This document shows, piece after piece, positions 16,776-24,460 of a stretch of 64,000 nucleotides of DNA. Made by a program: the position numbers and the translations under genes. A model generated the notes under the pieces. It was given only the letters and a program-made list of their open reading frames with translations. It had not been told where the DNA came from and ran no database searches. The first letter of the stretch is position 1; every line of letters begins with the position of its first letter. Origin of the DNA: Alphaproteobacteria bacterium (lineage in GTDB: Bacteria; Myxococcota_A; UBA796; GCA-2862545); the NCBI GenBank assembly GCA_020632955.1, contig JACKEO010000017.1, positions 1 to 64,000 on the forward strand. Reading direction: 5' to 3'.

Positions 16776-17471
16776 TCAGGCCGGCGGCGCCCCCACCTTC
16801 GCGCGGATCCGCGGCCCCCCCAGGTGGCGCACCACGTCGGGGGCGACGCAGGCGTTGTCGCCGTAGTCCACCTCCACCGTCCCCACCGCCACGGCCGCGG
16901 CGTACGCCGCCTCCCAGCAGGGCAGGCTGCGCTGCCCCACCGACAGCAGGAAGGAGTTCATCGCGTCGCGGACCAGGTTCTCCTCCCCCTGGAGCGCCTC
17001 GCGGGCGTGCGCCACGAAGGCGAGCAGCCACGCCTCCTCGCGCGTGCGGACCTTCGGCGCGATGGCCCCGAGCAGCAGCCAGCCACAACGCCGCAGCGCA
17101 TCGTCCGGCGACGGGGTCCACGCGTCCACGAGATCGGCGGCGTGGGGCGCCTTCGCGAGCGGGCCGGAACAGAGCGCGTGCGACACCTGCCAGGCCCCCG
17201 CGCCGCGCGCCCAGCGGGTGGCGCCCGCGAGGTCGAGGGCGGCGGGGTCGAGCACGAGACAGGCGAGCACCCGCGCGTCGAACAGGTCCGTGGCCCAGAG
17301 GGCCTCGGCCAGCGCCGCGTCGCGCCCGAGCTCCTTCGCCAGCGCGCGCAGGCGGGTGAGACCCCAGCCGAAGGAACGCAGCGAGGGGTCGCCCACCCGC
17401 GCCCAGGCCGCCACGCCCCGGGCGTCGGCGCCCGCTTCCAGGGCGGCGAGCACCCCCTGGACCCGACTCAC
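16776..17471 (-). CDS. AlkD-like HEAT-repeat DNA alkylation repair protein
   Basis: This encodes 231 residues, the usual size for the family. The segment G-L-T-R-L-R-A-L-A-K-E-L-G followed by L-A-E-A-L-W-A-T and D-A-R-V-L-A-C-L-V-L-D-P matches the conserved start of AlkC/AlkD-type glycosylases. These are all-helical HEAT-like proteins that remove bulky or positively charged alkylpurines. The rest is helical. I could not confirm the catalytic Trp/Asp pair, so the protein may be a non-enzymatic relative. The GTG at 17471 overlaps the upstream M20 stop as GTGA. prfC follows downstream. Confidence 0.75.
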   Translation of the reverse strand: MSRVQGVLAALEAGADARGVAAWARVGDPSLRSFGWGLTRLRALAKELGRDAALAEALWATDLFDARVLACLVLDPAALDLAGATRWARGAGAWQVSHALCSGPLAKAPHAADLVDAWTPSPDDALRRCGWLLLGAIAPKVRTREEAWLLAFVAHAREALQGEENLVRDAMNSFLLSVGQRSLPCWEAAYAAAVAVGTVEVDYGDNACVAPDVVRHLGGPRIRAKVGAPPA

Positions 17472-18895
17472 GCGCCGCCCGCCAGCGCGGCCGGCGAGAG
17501 CGCGCCCAGCTCGGCGTAGAGGTGCACGTTGGTGACGAGCATCTTCTCGAACACGCCGAGGTGCAGGCTCTCGTTGGGCCCGTGGGCCGTCGACAGCGGA
17601 TCGAGGACGCCGTTGAGGATCAGCGGCAGGTCGCTGAAGCGCTGGCCGAACATCGCGACGAAGGGGATGGACCCCCCGATGCCCACCTGCACCAGCGGGC
17701 GCCCCCAGCCGGCCACGTAGGCGCGGTCGGCCGCCTCGAAGGCGGGGCCGCGGGGCGTGTAGAGCCACGACCCGCCCCAGCCCGGCACGGTCTCGAGGCG
17801 CACGATCACCCCGGCCGGCGGGTCCACCAGCAGCACACCGCGCAGGATGGCCAGCATCTCGTCGGCCGTCTGCCCCGGCGCCACGCGCACCGACAGCGTG
17901 GCGGAGGCGCGCCGGCGGATGGCGTTCTTCTTCTGCGACGGCGGCGGCAGCGTGGTGGCGATCACGGTGACCGCCGGCTGCCACCAGAGCCACTCGGCGA
18001 TGGAGCGATCGCGGACCGGGAGCGGGTCGACGCGATCGAGCAGGTGGGCGCCCTCCCGCACCGTCTGCGCATCGATCGGCACCTGCTGCGCCGCCGCCTT
18101 GCGCGCGTCGTCCACGTGGACGCGCCCGAAGCGCAGGCGGCCGTCCTCGTCGGTGAGGCGGGCCACCAGCCGGAAGAGGGCGATGGTGGGGTCGGGCGCC
18201 ATGTTGCCCCACAGACCCGAGTGCACGTCGGCCCCCAGGGCCTCGCACACCAGCTCCACCTCCATGAGGCCGCGCAGCGACACGGTGAGGCCCGGCACGT
18301 CCACGCCCGGGTTCTCGCAGTCGGTGAGCACCATCACGTCGGCCTCGAAGGCGTCGGGGTGCTCGTCCATGAAGCGCTCGAGGAAGGGGCTGCCGATCTC
18401 CTCCTCGCCCTCGATGACCAGCTTGAGGTTGCAGGGCAGGCCGCCCGTCTCGGCCAGCCAGGCCTCCACCGCCGCCAGGTGGGAGACCCAGCCCCCCATG
18501 TCGTCGGCCGCGCCCCGCGCGAACAGCCGATCGCCGCGCTGCACGGCCTCGTGCGGCGACGTGGTCCACTCCGGCTCGCCCACCGGCTGCAGGTCGAGGT
18601 GGCCGTAGATCAGCACCGTGGGCACGTCGGGACCCGCGTGCAGCCACTCCGCCGCCACGAGCGGCATCGCCACGCCCTCGCCCGGGGTCACGTCGAGCAC
18701 CCGTGCGCGATCGAGGCCGAGGGCCTGCAGGTCGTCGCGGATGCGCTCGGCGAGCCGCCGCACGTCGGCGTGGTGGGCCGGCTCGCAGGAGATCGCCGGC
18801 ACGGCCAGGTAGGCCTTCAGGCGCTCGAGCGTCCGAGGCAGCGCCTCGGCCACCCGCGCGGCGACCGCCGCCGTGGTGTCGACGTCCACGTCCAC
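17468..18895 (-). CDS. M20-family dipeptidase
   Basis: This encodes 475 residues, typical of the CNDP/ArgE-DapE-like dipeptidases. Metal-binding elements are in order: Y-G-H-L-D-L-Q-P near 97, A-A-D-D-M-G-G near 130, E-G-E-E-E-I-G-S near 165 (general base and ligand), T-D-C-E-N near 193 and a C-terminal G-P-N-E-S-L-H. Between them is the dimerisation lid domain with the conserved H-S-G (D-V-H-S-G-L-W-G-N). It probably cleaves dipeptides or acylated amino acids in the cytoplasm, since no signal peptide is seen. The start is GTG at 18895; a GTG at 18889 has better spacing to GGAGG and is equally possible. Confidence 0.92.
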   Translation of the reverse strand: MDVDVDTTAAVAARVAEALPRTLERLKAYLAVPAISCEPAHHADVRRLAERIRDDLQALGLDRARVLDVTPGEGVAMPLVAAEWLHAGPDVPTVLIYGHLDLQPVGEPEWTTSPHEAVQRGDRLFARGAADDMGGWVSHLAAVEAWLAETGGLPCNLKLVIEGEEEIGSPFLERFMDEHPDAFEADVMVLTDCENPGVDVPGLTVSLRGLMEVELVCEALGADVHSGLWGNMAPDPTIALFRLVARLTDEDGRLRFGRVHVDDARKAAAQQVPIDAQTVREGAHLLDRVDPLPVRDRSIAEWLWWQPAVTVIATTLPPPSQKKNAIRRRASATLSVRVAPGQTADEMLAILRGVLLVDPPAGVIVRLETVPGWGGSWLYTPRGPAFEAADRAYVAGWGRPLVQVGIGGSIPFVAMFGQRFSDLPLILNGVLDPLSTAHGPNESLHLGVFEKMLVTNVHLYAELGALSPAALAGGA

Positions 18896-19004
18896 CCTCC
18901 ATCCTCCCCGCGGACGTAGCCGCGCGACCGGTGGGCGTCACGTCCACGCCCGCCGCCCCGCGGGAGGGTCCACCGGGCGGCGGGTGGATAGGGCGCGTCG
19001 CGGG

Positions 19005-20531
19005 GTGACCGTGGCGCGTGCGTGGGTCGAACGTAGTGTTCTGTTGGGGCTGATCCTGCTCGGCGGGTGGCTGCGGCTGGGCACCCTCGACGACGGCATC
19101 TCCCCGGACGAGTTCGCGAACCTCTGGCACGGCGGCCTCGAGTCGGCCTGGGCCATCGCCGTGGACCCCGAGTCCGGCGTGAACCCGCCGCTGCTGCGCC
19201 TGCTGTTCAACCCGCTCCTCCCCGAGCCGTGGACCTTCACCCTGGGGAGGCTCTTCTCGTGGAGCTGCGGCGTGGCGGCCATCGGGCTCGCCTTCGTCGT
19301 GGGACGGGGGGCCAGTGGCGGCAGCAGCCTGGCCGGCCTGGCGGCTGCGGCGCTCGTCGCGCTGGACCCCCAGGCCGTGAAGATGTCGGGCCGCTTCCGC
19401 GCCTACGCCGCGTGGGTGGCCACCATGGGCTGGCAGCTCGTGGCGCTCGAGGCCTGGATGCGTGCCCGCCGCGCCGAGGACGCCGAGGCCGCGCGCCGCT
19501 GGGCCCCCCACGTGGTCGTGAGCGCGCTGCTCCTGCCCCAGTGGCACTACGTGGCCATCCCCGTGCTGCTGGCGCTGGGCGCCTTCCTGCTCGCGCAGCG
19601 CCCCTTCCGCCGGGGCGTGCTGCTGTACGTGCCGGCGGCCGTGGCCGTGGCCCCGCTCGGGCTGATCGTGCTCGGCGAGACGGGCGCGCGGGTGGAGCAC
19701 GGCACCCCCCTGCCCCGGCTGTACGCCCTGCTGCTGTCGCTGGACCTCCGGGGACTGCCCTCGCTGGTGCGCACCGCGCGCCCCTGGCTGCCCGAGGCCC
19801 TGCGTCCCGAGGCCGAGCACGCGGTGATCGCCGTGCCCCTCGGGGTGGCCCTGCTCGTGGCCCTGCTGTGCTGGCGCCGCTGGAACGACCTGGGACGGGC
19901 CTGCCTCGTCGGCGCGGTGGCCGTGCTCCTCACCGCCCTGGCCTTCAGCCGGGTCCAGCTGGTGCGCACGCCCACCGTGCTGATGCTGCTGGTGTTCGCC
20001 GCCCCCCTGCTCGCGGCGCTGCCCAGCCGCCTGCCCTGGCTCGGTCGCCAGGTCTGGGGCCCGCCCATGCTGCTGCTGGCGCTGGGCGCGCTGGTGGGTC
20101 CCGGCCTGCCCGGCGACCTCGACGCCACGCGTCACGAGGAGGTGTACGCCGGCCTGCCCCGCTTCGCGGAGGAACACCGGCGCTGGGACGCCGAGCGGGG
20201 CGATCTGCCCGTGCGCACCTGGCCCGCCTACACCTACGTCGGCCTGTACTACTACCTGACCGGGCGCCACGTGCGGTTCATGGACGGCTACGGCCCCTCG
20301 GGCTGCGGGCCCACCGAGGACGGCTGCTTCGCGGTGGACGGCGTGCGCTACCTGGCCATCCGCGAGGGCGACCGGGAGGCCCCGCGGGGCGCGCTCGTGG
20401 CCGCCTTCGGCCGCCCCCCGGACGGCTTCGCCGACGGCTGCACCTCCCTGCACGAGGAACGCTGGTACCGTGTGTGGCGATGCCCGGCGGAGCCCGTCGA
20501 CGCCGCGCCCGACGCGTCGAGGGCACCCTGA
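19005..20531 (+). CDS. GT-C-type membrane glycosyltransferase
   Basis: This encodes about 508 residues with ten or more membrane helices. The first loop carries D-D-G-I-S-P-D-E-F (about 28-36), an acidic motif in the position of the catalytic Asp/Glu of GT-C enzymes (PMT/ArnT type), which use polyprenyl-phosphate sugars. A soluble C-terminal part (from about 385) contains Y-Y-Y-L-T-G-R-H and a few cysteines (G-C-G-P, G-C-F). The start could be the GTG at 19005 or the GTG at 19011. GGATAGGG (18986-18993) is a possible -10 region. The acceptor and sugar cannot be told from the sequence. Confidence 0.72.
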   Translation: MTVARAWVERSVLLGLILLGGWLRLGTLDDGISPDEFANLWHGGLESAWAIAVDPESGVNPPLLRLLFNPLLPEPWTFTLGRLFSWSCGVAAIGLAFVVGRGASGGSSLAGLAAAALVALDPQAVKMSGRFRAYAAWVATMGWQLVALEAWMRARRAEDAEAARRWAPHVVVSALLLPQWHYVAIPVLLALGAFLLAQRPFRRGVLLYVPAAVAVAPLGLIVLGETGARVEHGTPLPRLYALLLSLDLRGLPSLVRTARPWLPEALRPEAEHAVIAVPLGVALLVALLCWRRWNDLGRACLVGAVAVLLTALAFSRVQLVRTPTVLMLLVFAAPLLAALPSRLPWLGRQVWGPPMLLLALGALVGPGLPGDLDATRHEEVYAGLPRFAEEHRRWDAERGDLPVRTWPAYTYVGLYYYLTGRHVRFMDGYGPSGCGPTEDGCFAVDGVRYLAIREGDREAPRGALVAAFGRPPDGFADGCTSLHEERWYRVWRCPAEPVDAAPDASRAP

Positions 20532-20568
20532 CCGGGCCTGCCTCGCCGGCCGAGCGCGAGGTGCCCAC

Positions 20569-20586
20569 CGCGACATCGATGTCGCG
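20569..20586. promoter_or_regulatory. 18-bp perfect palindrome, candidate activator-binding site
   Basis: CGCGACATC is followed directly by GATGTCGCG. It lies in non-coding DNA 62 bases upstream of a sigma-54-like promoter, a common place for an enhancer-binding protein site. No regulator gene is adjacent, so the protein that would bind is unknown. Confidence 0.45.
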
Positions 20587-20648
20587 ATCCGCGGGACCCT
20601 TCGACCGGGCCTCGCCCATCCTCCGCGTTCGTCCGTGATCGACCTCCC

Positions 20649-20664
20649 TGGCACGCCGGTTGAA
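20649..20664 (+). promoter_or_regulatory. Candidate sigma-54 promoter of the ktr operon
   Basis: TGGCAC-N5-TTGAA matches the -24/-12 consensus (TGGCAC-N5-TTGCW) with exact spacing. It has one important mismatch: the -12 GC reads GA. It faces the ktrB-like gene, whose start is at 20829. Confidence 0.35.
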
Positions 20665-20828
20665 ACAGGCCCCCCAGCCCTCGGCCGGACGCCCGTGCCC
20701 TTCCCTTCCTGCCGCGTCGGGGGCCACCGGGGGGCGCGCGTGGGAGTTGGCCCACGCCGTCCCCCGGTTCTCTCTCCCCCCAGGCTCTCCCGGCCGACAC
20801 CGGCTACCGGGCAGGCACGGGAGGGCGG

Positions 20829-22835
20829 GTGCACCAGGCGCGGGCGCTGACGGAGCGGGACGCGGTCCTCCACGGCGTGCTCGGCATCACGGCGCTGCTC
20901 GGGCTGCTGCTGGCGTGGCCCACGCGCCCCGACCTGCTCCTGCGCGAGGCGTGGCCCTGGGCCGCTGGTGCGGGCGCCTCGCTGCTCGGGCTGGTCGCGC
21001 CGCTGCTGCTGGCCCGCGGCGGCCGGGCGCCCGCGCGTGGGGTGGCCACCACGGGCCTGCTCCTCCTCGCCGCGCTCGCCACCCTCCAGCGCCCCGACGC
21101 GCCCGCCTTCGGCCTGCTCGCCCTGCTCGGGACGGGGGTCGTGCTCGTCCGCACCTGGGACCTCCTCGCGCCCCGACGCTGGAGCGACGAGACGGAGCCC
21201 ACGGCGCCCCGCACCTCCGCGGCCGCGCTCACCCTCCTGCCCGGCGTGCTGGTGGTGCTCGCCTCGGGCCTCTCCGGACCGCCCGTGCGGGCGGCCCTGC
21301 TCGCCGGCGCGCTGGTCGTGGGCGTCGTGGTGGGGTCCGAGGTGCGCTCGGGTCACGCCCGTCCGCTCGCCGTGCCGGTCACGGCCCTCGCCCTGGCCCT
21401 CGTGGCCGGCCTCACGGTGCTGGGGCGCGGCGGACCCGCGGTGGCGCTGGTGCCCCTGGCCGCGCTCGCCGCGGTGCGCCGCGAGACCCGCGACGAGGAC
21501 GCCGGCAACACGCTCCTCGACCTGATCCTCGCGTCCCCCGCACGCCTGCTCGTCACGAGCTTCGCCGCCATCTGCGCCGTGGGCACCCTGCTGCTGTCCC
21601 TGCCGGGGTCCACCACCGGCGCCGGGGCGGCCTCCCTGGTGGACGCCGCCTTCACGGCCGTCAGCGCCACCTGCGTCACCGGGCTGGCCGTCCTCGACAC
21701 CCCCACCGACCTGAGCGCCGGCGGCCAGGTGGTGGTGCTCCTGCTGATCCAGGTGGGCGCGCTGGGCATCATGACCTTCGCCGCGGCCGCGGTGGTGTGG
21801 GCCGGGGCCCGGCTGTCGGTGGCCCAGGAGGCCGTGGCGGCCCAGGTGCTGGGGGGCGAGGCACGGCGCGACCTGCGCGGTGCCCTGCGCCTCGTGCTGC
21901 TCGTCACCTTCGCGTCGGAGGCGGTGGGCGCCCTGCTGCTGACCCCGTGCTTCGTCGCGCACGGCGACGGCTGGGGCGAGGCGGCCTGGCGGGCCGTGTT
22001 CACGTCGATCAGCGCCTTCTGCAACGCCGGCTTCGCCCTGCAGTCCGACAGCCTCGTGCCCTACGCCGCCGATCCCCTGGTGCTCGGCATCGTGGGGCTG
22101 CTGATCCTGGTGGGCGGCCTCGGGCCCGTGGTGCTGGTGGGGCTGGCCACCCTCGCGCGCGGCGGCCGCGCCACCGTCCACGTGCGCCTGGTGCTCGTGG
22201 CCACCGCCCTGCTCCTCGTGGTGCCCACCGTGCTCATCGCGGTGCTGGAGTGGTCCGCCACCCTGGACGGCGCACCCTGGGGCGTGCGGCTCGCCAACGC
22301 CGCCTTCCAGGCGATCACGCTCCGCACCGCCGGCTTCAACAGCATCGACCTCGCCGCCGTGCACCCGGCCACCTGGACCGTGATGGTGCTCTGTATGTAC
22401 GTGGGCGGCAGCCCGGGCTCCACGGCGGGCGGCGTGAAGACCACCACGGTGGCGGTGCTCCTGCTCGCGGTGGTCACGTCGGTGCGGCGTCGCGAGGAGG
22501 TGGTGGCCTTCGGGCGACGCATCCCCACCCGCGTCGTCTACGAGGCCACCGCCATCACCACCATCGGCGTGCTGTGCGCGGTGGTGGCGCTCGTGGCCCT
22601 GCAGCTCACCCAGGCCCTGCCCCTGGAGGTGGCCCTCTTCGAGGTGGTGTCGGCGCTGGGCACGGTGGGCCTCACGGTGGGCGGCACGGCCCAGCTCGAC
22701 GACGTGGGCAAGGTGATCGTGATGGCCTGCATGTTCGCCGGACGCGTGGGTCCCCTCACCCTCTTCGTGCTCCTCGACGGCCAGGGCAGCGGCCGGGCCC
22801 CCCGGCACCCCTTCGAGGCGGTGCCCGTCGGCTGA
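20829..22835 (+). CDS. ktrB: KtrB/TrkH-family potassium uptake membrane protein with N-terminal extension
   Basis: This encodes 668 residues. The four pore loops of the Trk/Ktr/HKT fold are present: A-T-C-V-T-G-L-A near 277, F-C-N-A-G-F-A-L near 394, L-R-T-A-G-F-N-S near 495 and L-G-T-V-G-L-T-V near 607. Each has the selectivity-filter glycine. Typical KtrB proteins have about 450 residues; here about 200 extra hydrophobic residues with several membrane helices precede the pore unit. It takes up K+ together with a cytoplasmic RCK ring, whose gene (ktrA) follows after 46 bases. The start is GTG at 20829 after GGAGGGCGG. Confidence 0.93.
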   Translation: MHQARALTERDAVLHGVLGITALLGLLLAWPTRPDLLLREAWPWAAGAGASLLGLVAPLLLARGGRAPARGVATTGLLLLAALATLQRPDAPAFGLLALLGTGVVLVRTWDLLAPRRWSDETEPTAPRTSAAALTLLPGVLVVLASGLSGPPVRAALLAGALVVGVVVGSEVRSGHARPLAVPVTALALALVAGLTVLGRGGPAVALVPLAALAAVRRETRDEDAGNTLLDLILASPARLLVTSFAAICAVGTLLLSLPGSTTGAGAASLVDAAFTAVSATCVTGLAVLDTPTDLSAGGQVVVLLLIQVGALGIMTFAAAAVVWAGARLSVAQEAVAAQVLGGEARRDLRGALRLVLLVTFASEAVGALLLTPCFVAHGDGWGEAAWRAVFTSISAFCNAGFALQSDSLVPYAADPLVLGIVGLLILVGGLGPVVLVGLATLARGGRATVHVRLVLVATALLLVVPTVLIAVLEWSATLDGAPWGVRLANAAFQAITLRTAGFNSIDLAAVHPATWTVMVLCMYVGGSPGSTAGGVKTTTVAVLLLAVVTSVRRREEVVAFGRRIPTRVVYEATAITTIGVLCAVVALVALQLTQALPLEVALFEVVSALGTVGLTVGGTAQLDDVGKVIVMACMFAGRVGPLTLFVLLDGQGSGRAPRHPFEAVPVG

Positions 22836-22881
22836 CCCCCACGGTCGCCACAGCGGGTATGACCCTCCGGGAGGACGGACG

Positions 22882-23550
22882 ATGGCGCGACAGCAGGCCC
22901 TGGTGATCGGACTGGGACAGTTCGGCATGGCGGTGGCGCGCGCGCTGGTCGACAACGGCGTCGAGGTGCTGGCCGTGGACCGCCGCGCCGACCGCATCCA
23001 GGCGGCAGCCGCCTTCGCGACGAACGCCAGCCAGCTCGACGCCACCGACGAGGCCCAGCTCGCCGAGCTCGCCCCCACCAGCCGCGACCTGGTCATCGTG
23101 GCCATCGGCGACGAGTCCCGCGAGGCCTCGATCATGGTGACGGCCCTGCTGCGCCAGATGGGGACCCGCCGGGTGCTCGCCCGCGCCACCGACGACCTGC
23201 ACGCCCGCATCCTCCGTCTCGTGGGGGCCCACGAGGTGGTCCACCCCGAGCGCGCCTTCGGCGAGCGCCTCGCCTCCCGCCTGTCCTTCCGGGGCATCCT
23301 CGACGTGCTGCCCCTCGGCGCCGACCTCGCCATCACCGAGCTGCAGGCGCCCCAGGCCTTCGTGGGGAGCAGCCTGAAGGAGCTCGGCCTCCCGGGGCGC
23401 TTCCAGGTGACCGTGGTGGCCCTGCGTCGGCAGCAGGAGGGAGCGGGTCGCCTGCTGCTCCCACGGGCCGACACGGTGGTGCAGGCCGACGACGTGCTCG
23501 TGCTCGTGGGGCCGCCGCGGGCCGCCCACGAGCTGGCCGACCGGATCTGA
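22882..23550 (+). CDS. ktrA: KtrA/TrkA-type RCK regulatory subunit
   Basis: This encodes 222 residues, a single RCK_N plus RCK_C unit as in KtrA. The Rossmann nucleotide-binding start is V-I-G-L-G-Q-F-G-M-A-V-A (8-19), with the acidic V-D-R-R at the end of the second strand. The RCK_C domain follows from about 135 (A-I-T-E-L-Q-A-P). KtrA octamers bind ATP/ADP and gate KtrB. GGGAGG lies before the ATG, and a TA-rich GGTATGA (22856-22862) could be an extra promoter. The next gene starts 2 bases after this stop. Confidence 0.94.
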   Translation: MARQQALVIGLGQFGMAVARALVDNGVEVLAVDRRADRIQAAAAFATNASQLDATDEAQLAELAPTSRDLVIVAIGDESREASIMVTALLRQMGTRRVLARATDDLHARILRLVGAHEVVHPERAFGERLASRLSFRGILDVLPLGADLAITELQAPQAFVGSSLKELGLPGRFQVTVVALRRQQEGAGRLLLPRADTVVQADDVLVLVGPPRAAHELADRI

Positions 23551-23551
23551 C

Positions 23552-24460
23552 GTGCGCCTGTCCACCGAGACCCGGCTCGGCCTGGGTGGCCTGCTGGCCC
23601 TGCAGCTCCTCACCGCGCTGGCGGCCATCGGGCTGCTCGTGCGGGTGTCCTCGGCCGTGGAGCGCATCCTCGAGGAGAACGTGGCCACCGTGGCCGCCGT
23701 GGAGGAGATGCTGGGTGCCCTCGCCACCCAGGACGGCGACCGCGCCACCGTCCGCTTCGACGACGCCCTGGTGCGCGCGGAGGCCAACGTCACCGAGCCC
23801 GAGGAGCGCCCCCTGCTCCAGGCCATCCGCGCCTCGAAGGACCGGGCCCTGGCCGGCGACGCCGAGGCGCGGGCCACCGTGGCGCGCGACCTCGAGGCCC
23901 TCAGCCTGGTGAACCGCAGCGCGATGCAGCGACAGGACGATCGTGCGCAGCGCCTGGGCCGCGCGGGCGCCTGGGCCGCCGTGCTCGCCGGCCTGCTGGG
24001 CTTCGCCCTGTCGGTGCGCGCCTACCGGCAGATCCGCGACCGGCTCGTGGGGCCCTTCCTGGAGGTGGACGCCACGCTGAGCGCGTGGCGGGCCGGCGAT
24101 CCCCACCGTCGCTGCCTGCCGCTGGAGGGCCCGCTGGAGGTGCGTCGCGTGGCCCAGCACCTCAACCAGATCCTCGACCGCCACGACGAGGACCGGGCGC
24201 GGCACACCACGCCGGCCCACACCGAGCGGCCCGCGCTGCTCGCCCTCCTCGACCGCCAGGACCACGCGATCGTCGTGGTGGGACGGGCCGGCGAGGTGGT
24301 GGCGGCGAACACCCGGGCGCACGCCCTGGAGGGCCCCGAGAGCGCCGGCGTGATCGCGGCCGCCGTGGCCGGCGGGAAGGAGGTGCCCGGCTGGCACGTC
24401 ACCGAGGTGGACCGCGGGTGGCTCGCCGAGCGCGGCGCCGTCGTCGAGGAGGAGGACTAG
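23552..24460 (+). CDS. Membrane sensor with HAMP-like and PAS-like parts but no kinase domain
   Basis: This encodes 302 residues. Helix 1 is at about 9-30, then a roughly 100-residue helical outer domain, helix 2 at about 134-153, a HAMP-like linker (R-D-R-L-V-G-P-F-L-E-V-D onward) and a small C-terminal domain from about 226 that resembles a PAS fold (A-I-V-V-V-G-R-A-G-E-V-V-A-A-N). No HisKA, HATPase, GGDEF or methyl-accepting region follows; the protein ends in an acidic E-E-E-D. The GTG start is 1 base after the ktrA stop, so it is part of the potassium operon. It could report turgor or ionic state to KtrAB or to a distant partner. Confidence 0.65.
   Translation: MRLSTETRLGLGGLLALQLLTALAAIGLLVRVSSAVERILEENVATVAAVEEMLGALATQDGDRATVRFDDALVRAEANVTEPEERPLLQAIRASKDRALAGDAEARATVARDLEALSLVNRSAMQRQDDRAQRLGRAGAWAAVLAGLLGFALSVRAYRQIRDRLVGPFLEVDATLSAWRAGDPHRRCLPLEGPLEVRRVAQHLNQILDRHDEDRARHTTPAHTERPALLALLDRQDHAIVVVGRAGEVVAANTRAHALEGPESAGVIAAAVAGGKEVPGWHVTEVDRGWLAERGAVVEEED

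Larger units (their letters stand above)
20532..20828. other. 297-base gene-free stretch before the potassium-uptake operon
   Basis: No gene or recognised RNA is seen. The stretch holds an 18-bp perfect palindrome (20569-20586) and a sigma-54-like promoter sequence (20649-20664), listed separately. The remaining 160 bases before the ktrB-like start form a long GC-rich leader. Confidence 0.5.

Noticed and set aside
16776..23474. Open frame of 2232 codons ending in the AlkD-like protein
   Set aside because: The upstream part is antisense or out of frame to ktrB, the GT-C gene and the M20 gene; the true start is the GTG at 17471.
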